Assembly (NCBI GenBank): GCA_035626475.1
Contig: DASPNP010000021.1
Coordinates: forward strand, 1 to 64,000
From: DASPKT01 sp035626475
Lineage (GTDB): Bacteria > Pseudomonadota > Alphaproteobacteria > Azospirillales > Azospirillaceae
Direction of reading: 5' to 3'
Length of the DNA stretch: 64,000 bases
Position numbers and translations under genes: made by a program. The notes under the pieces were generated by a model, which was given only the letters and a program-made list of their open reading frames with translations, was not told the origin of the DNA and made no database searches. Below are positions 26,645 to 34,591 of this stretch, in pieces. Positions within the stretch are counted from its first letter, which is position 1. Every line of letters starts with the position of its first letter.

Positions 26645-27616
26645 ATGCGCCAGACCGCGCTCGCCGCCTTCCACGACACGGCACCGGTGGTGCAGGACTT
26701 CCGCGCCTCGGTGCTGGAGGGGCTGTCGTCCCACCCGAAGCGGCTGGAGGCGAAGTTCTTCTACGATGCCGAGGGCTCGCGCCTCTTCGACCTGATCTGC
26801 GAACTGCCGGAGTACTACCCGACCCGCACCGAGATCGGGATCATGGAGCGGCACGGGGCGGAGATGGCCGCGCTCATCGGCCGACGCTGCCAGCTGGTGG
26901 AGCTGGGCAGCGGCTCCTCGGTCAAGGTGCGGCCGCTGCTGGAGCGGCTGGAGGACCCGGCCGGCTACGTCGCCGTGGACATATCGCGCGACCATCTGAT
27001 CGCCTCGGCCGACGCGCTGGCCCGCGACTATCCGGAGCTGGAAGTCATGGCGCTCTGCGCCGACTACACCCAGGGCCTTGCGGTGCCGCCGCCGGGCGGG
27101 GAAGGGGAGTTCCGCCGCGTCGGCTACTTCCCCGGCTCCACCATCGGCAACATGGACCCGGTGGAGGCGCAGGCCTTCCTGGTGGCGCTGCGGCCGGCGC
27201 TGACGGGGGGCGGGCTGCTGATCGGCGTCGACCTGCGCAAGGACCCGCAGGTGCTGCACGACGCCTACAACGATTCCCAGGGCGTGACGGCGGCCTTCAA
27301 CCTGAACCTGCTGGCCCGCATCAACCGCGAGCTGGACGGCGGCTTCGACCTTGCTGCCTTCGAGCACAAGGCCTTTTATGACGAGGCGCTGGGCCGCATC
27401 GAGATGCACCTGGTCTCACGCCGTGACCAGATCGTGACGGTGGCCGGCCGCCGCTTCGCCTTCGCCGCAGGCGAGACCATCCACACCGAGAACTCCTGCA
27501 AATACTCGGTCGAGGGCTTCCGCGACCTGGCGCGCCGGGCCGGCTACGCCCCGGCCGCCTGCTGGACGGACGATAAAAACCTGTTCAGCGTGCATTATCT
27601 GGCGTGCCCCGGCTGA
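26645..27616 (+). CDS. egtD: Histidine N-alpha-methyltransferase EgtD
   Basis: A 323-residue SAM methyltransferase of the EgtD family: FFYDAEGSRLFDLICELPEYYPTR-type N-terminus, the SAM loop ELGSGSSVK, YFPGSTIGNM, YNDSQGVTAAFNLNLL and the C-terminal IHTENSCKYS. It trimethylates histidine to hercynine, the substrate of EgtB. Coupled to egtB by a four-base gap. Together they make the two-gene ergothioneine pathway, fitting with the divergent catalase. Confidence 0.95.
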   Translation: MRQTALAAFHDTAPVVQDFRASVLEGLSSHPKRLEAKFFYDAEGSRLFDLICELPEYYPTRTEIGIMERHGAEMAALIGRRCQLVELGSGSSVKVRPLLERLEDPAGYVAVDISRDHLIASADALARDYPELEVMALCADYTQGLAVPPPGGEGEFRRVGYFPGSTIGNMDPVEAQAFLVALRPALTGGGLLIGVDLRKDPQVLHDAYNDSQGVTAAFNLNLLARINRELDGGFDLAAFEHKAFYDEALGRIEMHLVSRRDQIVTVAGRRFAFAAGETIHTENSCKYSVEGFRDLARRAGYAPAACWTDDKNLFSVHYLACPG

Positions 27617-27688
27617 ACGCGTCATCCTTTCGCCCAGGTTGCGCGCGAAAGAGGGGCCCTCACCCCGATCGCGCGAAGGAGGGCGGTG

Positions 27689-29089
27689 ATGAAGCCAGCG
27701 GCGGCCGAGCCGACCTTGAGGACACGCCAGACCGCCCGCATCGCCCAGGCGCTGCGGCTGGAGAAGCGGCGCGGCATCCGCATCGCCACCCAGGCGCGGC
27801 TGGTGGCGCTGGCCATCATCATGGCCTGGGCCCTGTGGCTCGACCCGGCGCGCGAGAACGTCACCGTCTACGCCACCATCACCCTGCTGGCGGCCAACGG
27901 TCTGGTGATGTACGGGCTGAGCGGCCTGCGCCTCTACCGGCCCTGGATGCTCTATGCGCTGGTGCTGCTGGACCATGCGCTGATCGGCACGGCGCTGGTC
28001 TCCGCCGGCACCATCGACCAGACCATCCCACCGGCCGTGGCGCTGCGCTCGGTCTGGTTCTCGACCTTCTTCCTGTTCATCGCCGGCGCGGTGCTGGCCC
28101 AGATGCCCGGGCTGGTGGTGTGGAGCGGCATCTGCGCCTCGGTCGCCTGGACCAGTTGCGTGCTCTGGGTGCTGTCGCTGCCGGGCACCTTCAGCCTGCA
28201 GAGCCTGCAGTTCGTCGAGGCGCCGACCGTCGCCGACATCGCCAAGGTCTATCTCCATCCGGGATTCGTCGACATCAGCGGCGCGCTCAGCCAGGTGCTG
28301 CTGCTGTTGCTGGTCTCCATGACGCTGGCGGCGGGCGTGCGCCGCTCGCAGATGCTGATGGAGCGGCAGGTGGTGGTGGAGCGCGAACGCGCCAACCTCG
28401 CCCGCTACTTCTCGCCTGAACTGGTGGACCGCCTCGCCTCGGCCGAGCCGATGCCGGCCGTACCCCACACGCGGCCGGTGGCGGTGCTCTTTGCCGATTT
28501 GATGGGCTTCACCCGCCTGTGCGAGGGCGCCGACCCGGCCGAGGTCATGGACCTGCTGCGCGGCTTCCGTCAGCGCATGGAGCGCTGCGTCTTCGAGCAT
28601 GGCGGCACGCTGGACAAATATATCGGCGACAGCGTCATGGCGACCTTCGGCATCCTCAGCCCCTCAGCCGGCGACGCGGCGTCTGCCTTGGCCTGCGCCC
28701 GTGCCATGGTCGCCAGCATTGCCGAGTGGAATATCGAGCGCGCCGGTCAGGGCCGCTCGGCCCTGCGCATCGCCACCGGCCTGCATTACGGCCCGGTGAT
28801 CCTGGGCGACATCGGCGGCGACCGGCTGATCGAGTTCACCGTCGTCGGCGACACGGTCAACGTGGCGAGCCGGCTGGAGACGCTGTGCCGCGACCTGGAC
28901 GCCGACCTGGTCGTCAGCGACGAGGCCGCCAGCTGGGCCGTGCTGGTCTCCGGGCCCGGGGTGCTGGAGGGGCTGGAGCGGGTCGAGCCGATGCAGCTGC
29001 GCGGCCGGGACGAGCCGGTCACGGTGTGGACGCACCGGGCGAGTGGGGCGGTTGCTCCCGTGATGAACGGGACGGCGGAGGCGATCTGA
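27689..29089 (+). CDS. Membrane-bound class III adenylate cyclase
   Basis: A 466-residue protein with about six membrane helices (residues 35-220) and a C-terminal class III cyclase domain: metal Asp in VLFADLMGFTRL and in KYIGDSVMATFG, adenine-recognising Lys in LDKYIGD and Asp in VVGDTVNVASR, with the transition-state Asn/Arg in NVASR. All key residues are present in one chain, so it should work as a homodimer and prefer ATP. ATG at 27689 follows AAGGAGGGCGG. It lies 72 bases after egtD; cotranscription is possible. Confidence 0.88.
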   Translation: MKPAAAEPTLRTRQTARIAQALRLEKRRGIRIATQARLVALAIIMAWALWLDPARENVTVYATITLLAANGLVMYGLSGLRLYRPWMLYALVLLDHALIGTALVSAGTIDQTIPPAVALRSVWFSTFFLFIAGAVLAQMPGLVVWSGICASVAWTSCVLWVLSLPGTFSLQSLQFVEAPTVADIAKVYLHPGFVDISGALSQVLLLLLVSMTLAAGVRRSQMLMERQVVVERERANLARYFSPELVDRLASAEPMPAVPHTRPVAVLFADLMGFTRLCEGADPAEVMDLLRGFRQRMERCVFEHGGTLDKYIGDSVMATFGILSPSAGDAASALACARAMVASIAEWNIERAGQGRSALRIATGLHYGPVILGDIGGDRLIEFTVVGDTVNVASRLETLCRDLDADLVVSDEAASWAVLVSGPGVLEGLERVEPMQLRGRDEPVTVWTHRASGAVAPVMNGTAEAI

Positions 29090-29109
29090 GGCGCATCCCT
29101 CCTCACTGC

Positions 29110-29252
29110 CGTCATCCCCGCGGAGGCGGGGACCCAGGCATTCCCTTAGCACCGGAGCATCAAGTAAGGGCGGCAACGTCGCCCTTTGCGCTGACAGCTC
29201 AAGCCGGATAGCAAGCTCTTTACCTGGGTCCCCGCCTCCGCGGGGACGACGG
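29110..29252. repeat. Palindromic intergenic element, family A variant, copy 2
   Basis: CGTCATCCCCGCGGAGGCGG then GGACCCAGG at the left and CCTGGGTCCCCGCCTCCGCG then GGGACGACGG at the right. The arms use the GCGGAGGCGGGG version of the A hairpin, and the interior is unlike the other A copies. Confidence 0.75.
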
Positions 29253-29334
29253 GTGAGAGTAGGGACGACCGGGTAGAGAAAACCCGACTCCCATCTGTTA
29301 AGGTCCCGACGATTCCGACCCCGCTGGTGCCCCG

Positions 29335-30525
29335 ATGTTCACCACCTTCTTCTACGAGCTGCGCCGCGCGCAGGTGCCCGTCTCGCTCAAGGAATATCTG
29401 GCGCTGATGGAGGCCATGCAGGCCCATGTCGCCGGCTACCGGGTGGAGGATTTCTACTATCTGTCCCGCACCATCCTGGTGAAGGACGAGCGCAACATCG
29501 ACCGGTTCGACCAGGTGTTCGGCCAGGTCTTCAAGGGGCTGGAAAGCGTCTCGGGAGAGGCCGGGCAGGAGATCAAGGCCGACATCCCCGAGGAGTGGCT
29601 GCGCAAGCTCGCCGAGAAATATCTGACCGACGAGGAGAAGGAGCAGATCAAGGCGCTGGGAGGCTGGGACAAGCTGATGGAGACGCTGGCGCAGCGCCTC
29701 GCCGAGCAGCACGACCGGCACCAGGGGGGCAGCAAGTGGATCGGCACGGCCGGCACCTCGCCCTTCGGCGCCTACGGCTACAATCCCGAGGGCGTGCGCA
29801 TCGGCCAGCATGAGAGCCGCCACCGCCGCGCGGTCAAGGTCTGGGACAAGCGCGAGTTCCGCAACCTGGACGACCGGGTCGAGATCGGCACCCGCAACAT
29901 CAAGGTGGCGCTGCGCCGCCTGCGCAAGTTCGCCCGCACCGGGGCGGCGGAGACGCTGGATTTGCCGGACACGATCCGCTCCACCGCCAACAACGCGGGC
30001 TATCTCGACATCAAGATGGTGCCGGAGCGGCACAATGCGGTGAAGGTGCTGCTGATGCTCGACATCGGCGGTTCCATGGACGACCACATCAAGCTCTGCG
30101 AGGAGCTGTTCTCCGCCGCCCGCAGCGAGTTCAAGCATCTGGAGCACTACTATTTCCACAACTGCCCCTACGAGGGGCTGTGGCGCGACAACCACCGCCG
30201 CCACAACGAGCGCATCCCGACCATGGACGTGCTGCATACCTACGGCTCCGACTACCGGCTGGTCTTCGTCGGCGACGCCAGCATGAGCCCCTACGAGATC
30301 GTGCAGCCCGGCGGCTCGGTGGAGCACTGGAACCAGGAGGCCGGCGCCGTCTGGATGCAGCGGCTGCTGGCGCAATGGCCCCGCGCCGTCTGGCTGAACC
30401 CGACGCCGGAGCGCTACTGGCCTGCCACCCAGAGCATCGAGATCATCCGCCGCCTGATGGGCGGCCGCATGTTCCCGCTGACGCTGGAAGGGCTGGACGG
30501 GGCGATGCGGGAGCTGAGCCACTAG
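29335..30525 (+). CDS. VWA-domain (CoxE-like) protein
   Basis: A 396-residue protein with an N-terminal helical region and a C-terminal von Willebrand A domain starting at VKVLLMLDIGGSMDDH, where D-x-G-x-S is the metal (MIDAS) motif; later YGSDYRLVFVGDASMSPYEI and AVWLNPTPERYW. This is the usual partner of MoxR ATPases like the one at 21793-22644; the two are normally adjacent. Here it is bordered on both sides by A-type repeats. Confidence 0.88.
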   Translation: MFTTFFYELRRAQVPVSLKEYLALMEAMQAHVAGYRVEDFYYLSRTILVKDERNIDRFDQVFGQVFKGLESVSGEAGQEIKADIPEEWLRKLAEKYLTDEEKEQIKALGGWDKLMETLAQRLAEQHDRHQGGSKWIGTAGTSPFGAYGYNPEGVRIGQHESRHRRAVKVWDKREFRNLDDRVEIGTRNIKVALRRLRKFARTGAAETLDLPDTIRSTANNAGYLDIKMVPERHNAVKVLLMLDIGGSMDDHIKLCEELFSAARSEFKHLEHYYFHNCPYEGLWRDNHRRHNERIPTMDVLHTYGSDYRLVFVGDASMSPYEIVQPGGSVEHWNQEAGAVWMQRLLAQWPRAVWLNPTPERYWPATQSIEIIRRLMGGRMFPLTLEGLDGAMRELSH

Positions 30526-30577
30526 CGTGTCGGCTCGGGAACCGCTCGTTTGGTTCTCAACGGCCATATCACCTCCC

Positions 30578-30733
30578 CGTCATCCCGGCGGAGGCCGGGA
30601 CCCAGGGGTTGCAGCCATGGAAGGCCGATGAAGCGCGCCCACGCGCTTGGTCCGGTCAGAGGGGATGGAGGGAGCGCTGCATTCAGCGCATTCCGCTGCA
30701 ACCCCTGGGCCCCGGCCTGCGCCGGGGTGACGG
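30578..30733. repeat. Palindromic intergenic element, family A, copy 3
   Basis: CGTCATCCCGGCGGAGGCCG then GGACCCAGGGGTTGCAG at the left, CTGCAACCCCTGGGCCCCGG then CCTGCGCCGGGGTGACGG at the right. The 381-base gap between the VWA gene and icd contains this element and the icd leader; no gene was seen. Confidence 0.85.
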
Positions 30734-30906
30734 TTCAGAGAGTGATGAGGCCGGTGGGAGACCCACCCCGTCTTTATGGGGCCAGCATCCCGTCCGCACC
30801 GCAACCTGTTCCCTTCCGCCGCATTGAATCCGCGCGCCCGCGCGCCTAGTGTCCCCGCGCCGTCAAAGCCCGCTGAAGGGCCCGGCCGAGCATAGGAAGA
30901 CCTGAG

Positions 30907-32358
30907 ATGACCGAACCCACCAAGATCACCATCGCCCGGGGCGATGGCATCGGCCCCGAGATCATGGACGCGACGCTGGAGGTGCTGGCCGCCAGCGGCG
31001 CCAACCTCGAATATGAGGAGATCCAGATCGGCGAGAGCGTCTACCGCCGCGGCGTCATGAACGGCATGGAGCCGGGCGCCTGGGACAGCCTGCGCCGCAC
31101 CAAGGTCTTCCTGAAGGCCCCCATCACCACCCCGCAGGGCGGCGGCTACAAGTCGCTGAACGTGACCATCCGTGGTGCCTTGGGCCTGTTCGCCAACATC
31201 CGCCCCTGCGTCTCCTACCACCCCTTCGTCTCGACCAAGCACCCGACCATGGACGTGGTCATCGTGCGCGAGAACGAGGAGGACCTCTATGCCGGCATCG
31301 AGTACCGGCAGAGCCAGGAGGTCACCCAGGCCGTGAAGCTGATCACGCGCCCGGGCTCGGAGAAGATCATCCGCTACGCCTTCGAGTATGCCCGCGCGAA
31401 CCACCGCCACAAGGTGACGGCGTTCGTGAAGGACAACATCATGAAGATCTCGGACGGGCTGTTCCACCGGGTCTTCGACGAGATCGCCGCCGACTATCCG
31501 GAGATCGAGCACGAGACGATGATCGTCGACATCGGGGCGGCGCGGCTCGCCGACACGCCGGAGCAGTTCGACGTCATCGTCACGCTGAACCTGTACGGCG
31601 ACATCATCTCCGACATCGCGGCGCAGATCACCGGCTCGGTCGGCCTCGCCGGCTCGTCCAACATCGGCGACCAGTGCGCCATGTTCGAGGCCATTCACGG
31701 CTCCGCCCCGACCATCGCCGGCAAGGGCATCGCCAACCCGTCGGGCCTGATCCTGGCGTCGGTCATGATGCTGGTCCATATCGGCCAGGCCGAGGCGGCG
31801 GAGAAGATCCACAACGCCTGGCTCAAGATGATCGAGGACGGCATCCACACCGTCGACATCTTCAAGCGCGGCGTCTCCAAGGCCCGCGTCGGCACCCGCG
31901 ACTTCGCCCTGAACCTGATCGACCGGCTGGGCGAGCGCCCCAATACGCTCACCCCCGCCAGCTACCCGGTGGGCGTCAGCGCCAACCTGACCGGCATCGC
32001 GCTGAAGGACGTGCCGCGCCAGGAGAAGAAGCTGCTGGGCGTCGACGTCTTCCTCGACCACAAGGGCGGCACCGGCTCCGAACTGGCGGACCGGGTGAAG
32101 CCGATCCTGGGCGAGGGGCTGAAGCTCGCCATGATCTCCAACCGCGGCCAGAAGGTGTGGCCGGACGGGGCGCCGGAGACCTTCTGCACCGACCATTGGC
32201 GCTGCCGGATCGTGTCGGCGGGCGAGGGCGGCGTCGACTCGGGGACCATCGCGGAGCTCTATTCCCGATTCGCCAAGGCCGGTTTCGACGTCGTACAGAC
32301 GGCGAGCCTCTACAGTTTCGACGGGAATCCGGGATTCTCGCTGGCCGCCGGCCAGTAA
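30907..32358 (+). CDS. icd: Isocitrate dehydrogenase, Thermus-like long type
   Basis: A 483-residue beta-decarboxylating dehydrogenase with the isocitrate/isopropylmalate signature (NLYGDIISDIAAQITGSVGLAGS, VIVRENEEDLYAGIEY) and a C-terminal extension of about 140 residues ending GNPGFSLAAGQ, as in the Thermus/Rickettsia-type enzymes. It oxidises isocitrate to 2-oxoglutarate. After HGSAP the residues are Thr-Ile, neither the Lys-Tyr of E. coli NADP enzymes nor the Asp-Ile of NAD enzymes, so the cofactor is open. A second, unrelated-type enzyme lies 2.2 kb downstream. Confidence 0.88.
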   Translation: MTEPTKITIARGDGIGPEIMDATLEVLAASGANLEYEEIQIGESVYRRGVMNGMEPGAWDSLRRTKVFLKAPITTPQGGGYKSLNVTIRGALGLFANIRPCVSYHPFVSTKHPTMDVVIVRENEEDLYAGIEYRQSQEVTQAVKLITRPGSEKIIRYAFEYARANHRHKVTAFVKDNIMKISDGLFHRVFDEIAADYPEIEHETMIVDIGAARLADTPEQFDVIVTLNLYGDIISDIAAQITGSVGLAGSSNIGDQCAMFEAIHGSAPTIAGKGIANPSGLILASVMMLVHIGQAEAAEKIHNAWLKMIEDGIHTVDIFKRGVSKARVGTRDFALNLIDRLGERPNTLTPASYPVGVSANLTGIALKDVPRQEKKLLGVDVFLDHKGGTGSELADRVKPILGEGLKLAMISNRGQKVWPDGAPETFCTDHWRCRIVSAGEGGVDSGTIAELYSRFAKAGFDVVQTASLYSFDGNPGFSLAAGQ

Positions 32359-32373
32359 GTACCCCTTTCGATG

Positions 32374-32420
32374 GGGGTGGATTCGAGGAATCCACCCCTG
32401 TCAAACAGAGAATTTGAGTC
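32374..32420. promoter_or_regulatory. GANTC-bearing palindrome upstream of gcrA
   Basis: GGGGTGGATTC-GAG-GAATCCACCCC (32374-32398) is an eleven-base-pair perfect inverted repeat with one GANTC methylation site in each arm (32380-32384, 32388-32392); a third GANTC is at 32416-32420. In alphaproteobacteria CcrM methylates GANTC and GcrA acts on methylated promoters. It lies 16 bases after the icd stop and 159 bases before the gcrA start. No T-run follows, so it is not a standard icd terminator. Confidence 0.55.
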
Positions 32421-32578
32421 CTACCCCCTACCCACCGCGTCGCATGTTTGGTAGCCTCTGATCGTCACGGGCACAAAATCTGGTGGATGGCGTTGTCCCG
32501 TACGATTGAGAACCGAAGCCGCCGGCAAGGCGGACCGGTTCCCCGAATGGGTAGACCAGCAAGTTTCGGGAGGGGGAC

Positions 32579-32941
32579 GTGATCGGTTGGACTGAGGAGC
32601 GCGTCGAGCAGCTTCGCCAGCTCTGGAGCCAGGGCAAGAGCGCGAGCGAGATCGCCGACACGCTGGGTGACGTGACCCGCAACGCCGTCATCGGCAAGGC
32701 GCATCGGCTGGGGCTTTCCGGCCGGCCGTCGCCCATCAAGAAGAAGCCCACCCGGGGCGCGACGATCCTGTCGCTGACCGAGCGCATGTGCAAATGGCCG
32801 GTCGGCGATCCGAAGCACCCGGATTTCCATTTCTGCGGCCACGGCGCGCTGCCGGGTCTGCCCTACTGCAGCCACCACGCGGCCCAGGCCTACCAGCCGG
32901 CCAAGCGCCGCGAGGACGAGCGCAAGATCGGCGTGGCCTGA
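32579..32941 (+). CDS. gcrA: Cell-cycle regulator GcrA
   Basis: A 120-residue GcrA: N-terminal helix-turn-helix region IGWTEERVEQLRQLWSQGKS with SEIADTLGDVTRNAVIGKAHRLGLSGRPSP, a basic linker, and the C-terminal RMCKWPVGDPKHPDFHFCG / YCSHHAAQAYQP part that contacts sigma-70. GTG start at 32579 with GGGAGGGGGAC just upstream. GcrA drives GANTC-methylation-dependent transcription of division and cell-cycle genes. A strong terminator follows at 32966. Confidence 0.97.
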   Translation: MIGWTEERVEQLRQLWSQGKSASEIADTLGDVTRNAVIGKAHRLGLSGRPSPIKKKPTRGATILSLTERMCKWPVGDPKHPDFHFCGHGALPGLPYCSHHAAQAYQPAKRREDERKIGVA

Positions 32942-32965
32942 GCCACCAGATCTTGTGTGCATGGA

Positions 32966-32996
32966 AAAGGGCCCCGGCCGGCGGTCGGGGCCCTTT
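32966..32996 (+). terminator. Rho-independent terminator of gcrA
   Basis: AAAGGGCCCCG / CGGGGCCCTTT, an eleven-base-pair perfect stem with a nine-base loop, followed by CTGTTTT. Confidence 0.9.
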
Positions 32997-33006
32997 CTGT
33001 TTTCCG

Positions 33007-33203
33007 ATCCCTCGCCCCTTGCGGGAGAGGGATGGGCCCCATTGCGGAGCAATGGGAGGGTGAGGGGTGGACCAGCGAAGCTGGGCCCTCTCATCCCTTG
33101 GCATTTGCTCTGCTGGAGGAGAACGTCCGCCCTTGGCGGCCGACCCCTCATCCCCCCATTGCTGCGCAACGGGTCCCTCCTTCTCCCGCAAGGGGAGAAG
33201 GAC
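33007..33203. repeat. Palindromic intergenic element, family C, copy 3
   Basis: It begins ATCCCTCGCCCCTTGCGGGA then GAGGGATGGGCCCCATTGCG and ends with CCTTCTCCCGCAAGGGGAGA then AGGAC. Inner pieces GGTGAGGGGTGG / CCCCTCATCC also match copy 2. It lies between gcrA and ohr and stops eight bases from the ohr stop codon. Confidence 0.8.
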
Positions 33204-33210
33204 AAGCGGC

Positions 33211-33633
33211 TCACGCTACGCTCAGCGTCACCGGAATGTTGCCGCGGGTGGCGTGGGAGTAGGGGCAGACGATGTGCGCCTTGTCGACCAGCTCCTGCGC
33301 CTGGGCGCGGTCCATGCCGGGGATGCTGATGGTGAGCGCGACCTCGATGCCGAAGCCGGTGCCGTCGTCGCGCGGGCCGATGCCGACCTCGGCGGTGACG
33401 CGCGTGTCGTCCGGCACCTTAACCTTGGCTTGGCCCGCCACGAACTTCAGCGCGCCCAGGAAGCAGGCCGAGTAGCCGCAGGCGAAGAGCTGCTCCGGAT
33501 TGGTGCCGTCGCCGCCGCCGCCGCCCAGCTCCTTCGGCGTGTTCAGCTTGACCTGCAGGCGCCCGTCCTCGGTCGCCGCCTGCCCCTCGCGCCCACCGGT
33601 GGCGCTGCCCTTGGTCCGGTACAGAATCGGCAT
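33211..33633 (-). CDS. ohr: Organic hydroperoxide resistance protein Ohr
   Basis: A 140-residue OsmC/Ohr-fold protein with the two redox cysteines in NPEQLFACGYSACFLGAL and AHIVCPYSHATRGN, the second in the Ohr-specific VCPYSHATRGN motif. It reduces organic peroxides with lipoyl thiols. No ohrR regulator gene is adjacent. ATG at 33633 with GGAGGAG upstream. It adds to the peroxide-defence genes of the window. Confidence 0.95.
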   Translation of the reverse strand: MPILYRTKGSATGGREGQAATEDGRLQVKLNTPKELGGGGGDGTNPEQLFACGYSACFLGALKFVAGQAKVKVPDDTRVTAEVGIGPRDDGTGFGIEVALTISIPGMDRAQAQELVDKAHIVCPYSHATRGNIPVTLSVA

Positions 33634-33756
33634 GGTCGCTCTCCTCCTTCGTCACGGCGCCCGTTCGCCGGGCTGCCCCGGAGGACTTTATGCGGGGACG
33701 GGAGGATTGCCAGGGAGCGAAAGGCGAGGGGGCGCCGTGCTGGCGCTGTGCAGTGC

Positions 33757-33842
33757 GTAGGTCGCATGGAGGCGGAGCCGCAATGCGACATGCTGTGGGC
33801 GGGGTAACGTCGCATTGCGCTGCGCTCCATGCGACCTACGGG
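33757..33842. repeat. Palindromic intergenic element, family B, copy 2
   Basis: Arms GTAGGTCGCATGGAGGCGGA and CGCTCCATGCGACCTACGG, with GCAATGCGAC / GTCGCATTGC inside. Flanks (CATCGGCCG then TGCAAACCCTGG at 33850-33874) look like a decayed right arm of an A element, as at copy 1. Confidence 0.8.
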
Positions 33843-33884
33843 CCGACTTCATCGGCCGCGTAGATGCAAACCCTGGAGCTCGAA

Positions 33885-34499
33885 TCACGCCCCGACGACG
33901 CTGTTGAGCGCCCAGAGCGCGCCGCCGCCGACCACGGCGGCGAAGCCCACGGCGGCGACCGAAACCGCGTAGCCGGCCAGCATGGCGCCGCCGTCCTTCA
34001 CGATGCAGGCGAGGCCGAACAGCAGCACGGCGAGGCCGGGCAGGGTGTTGCCCAGCGGGATGGGCAGGATGATCAGGACGCCGTGCAGGATGATCAGCAG
34101 GGCCGGGATCGGGCCGAGGCGGGCCAAGGCCGGCATGCGCGGGCGCAGATGGCGCTCGATCCGGCGCAGCAGCGGCACGGCCCGGCGCAGCAGCGCGTCC
34201 AGCAGGGTCGCCTTCACCTTGATGCGGGCGACGAAGCCTGGCAGCTTGCCCTCGCGCCCGACCAGCACCTGGCAGGCGACCACCGCCATGGCCGCGCCGA
34301 AGGCCGCGCCGATGGGCAGACCGGTGGAGGGGATGAGGCAGGGGATCGCCAGGATCGCCAGCAGCAGGCCCGTGGCGCGATCGCCGAGATGGCCCAGCAC
34401 CTCGCCCACCGTCGTGCGCTCGCCCGAGACGTGACGGCGCAGGCGCATCACGGTGCGCGATGCCTTGTGCTCGACGGGCAGGGGCAGGCGGAGCTCCAT
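33885..34499 (-). CDS. ExoD-family exopolysaccharide synthesis protein
   Basis: A 204-residue membrane protein of the ExoD family: N-terminal GEVLGHLGDRATGLLLAILAIPCLIPSTGLPIG, then GLACIVKDGGAMLAGYAVSVAAVGFAAVVGGGAL. ExoD was found in Sinorhizobium as needed for exopolysaccharide and alkaline tolerance; the biochemical role is unknown. Start at 34499 with GTGAGGGTCCC upstream; the long frame further up is antisense-like shadow. It follows idh on the same strand behind a hairpin. Confidence 0.8.
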   Translation of the reverse strand: MELRLPLPVEHKASRTVMRLRRHVSGERTTVGEVLGHLGDRATGLLLAILAIPCLIPSTGLPIGAAFGAAMAVVACQVLVGREGKLPGFVARIKVKATLLDALLRRAVPLLRRIERHLRPRMPALARLGPIPALLIILHGVLIILPIPLGNTLPGLAVLLFGLACIVKDGGAMLAGYAVSVAAVGFAAVVGGGALWALNSVVGA

Positions 34500-34517
34500 G
34501 GGACCCTCACAGTGAAA

Positions 34518-34545
34518 CGGCCCGACGCTGGTCAGCATCGGGCCG
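34518..34545 (-). terminator. Hairpin terminator after idh
   Basis: CGGCCCGA / TCGGGCCG, eight perfect base pairs with a twelve-base loop, followed on the minus strand by TTTCACT. It lies 46 bases beyond the idh stop and just ahead of exoD. Confidence 0.6.
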
Positions 34546-34591
34546 AACACGAGATAAGGGCGGCATGTGCCCCATACAAGAAGGGGTACGC

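Noticed and set aside
32374..32398. Perfect palindrome after icd as a simple terminator
   Set aside because: The stem is strong but no T-run follows (next bases TGTCAAAC), and both arms hold GANTC sites; kept as a regulatory candidate instead.
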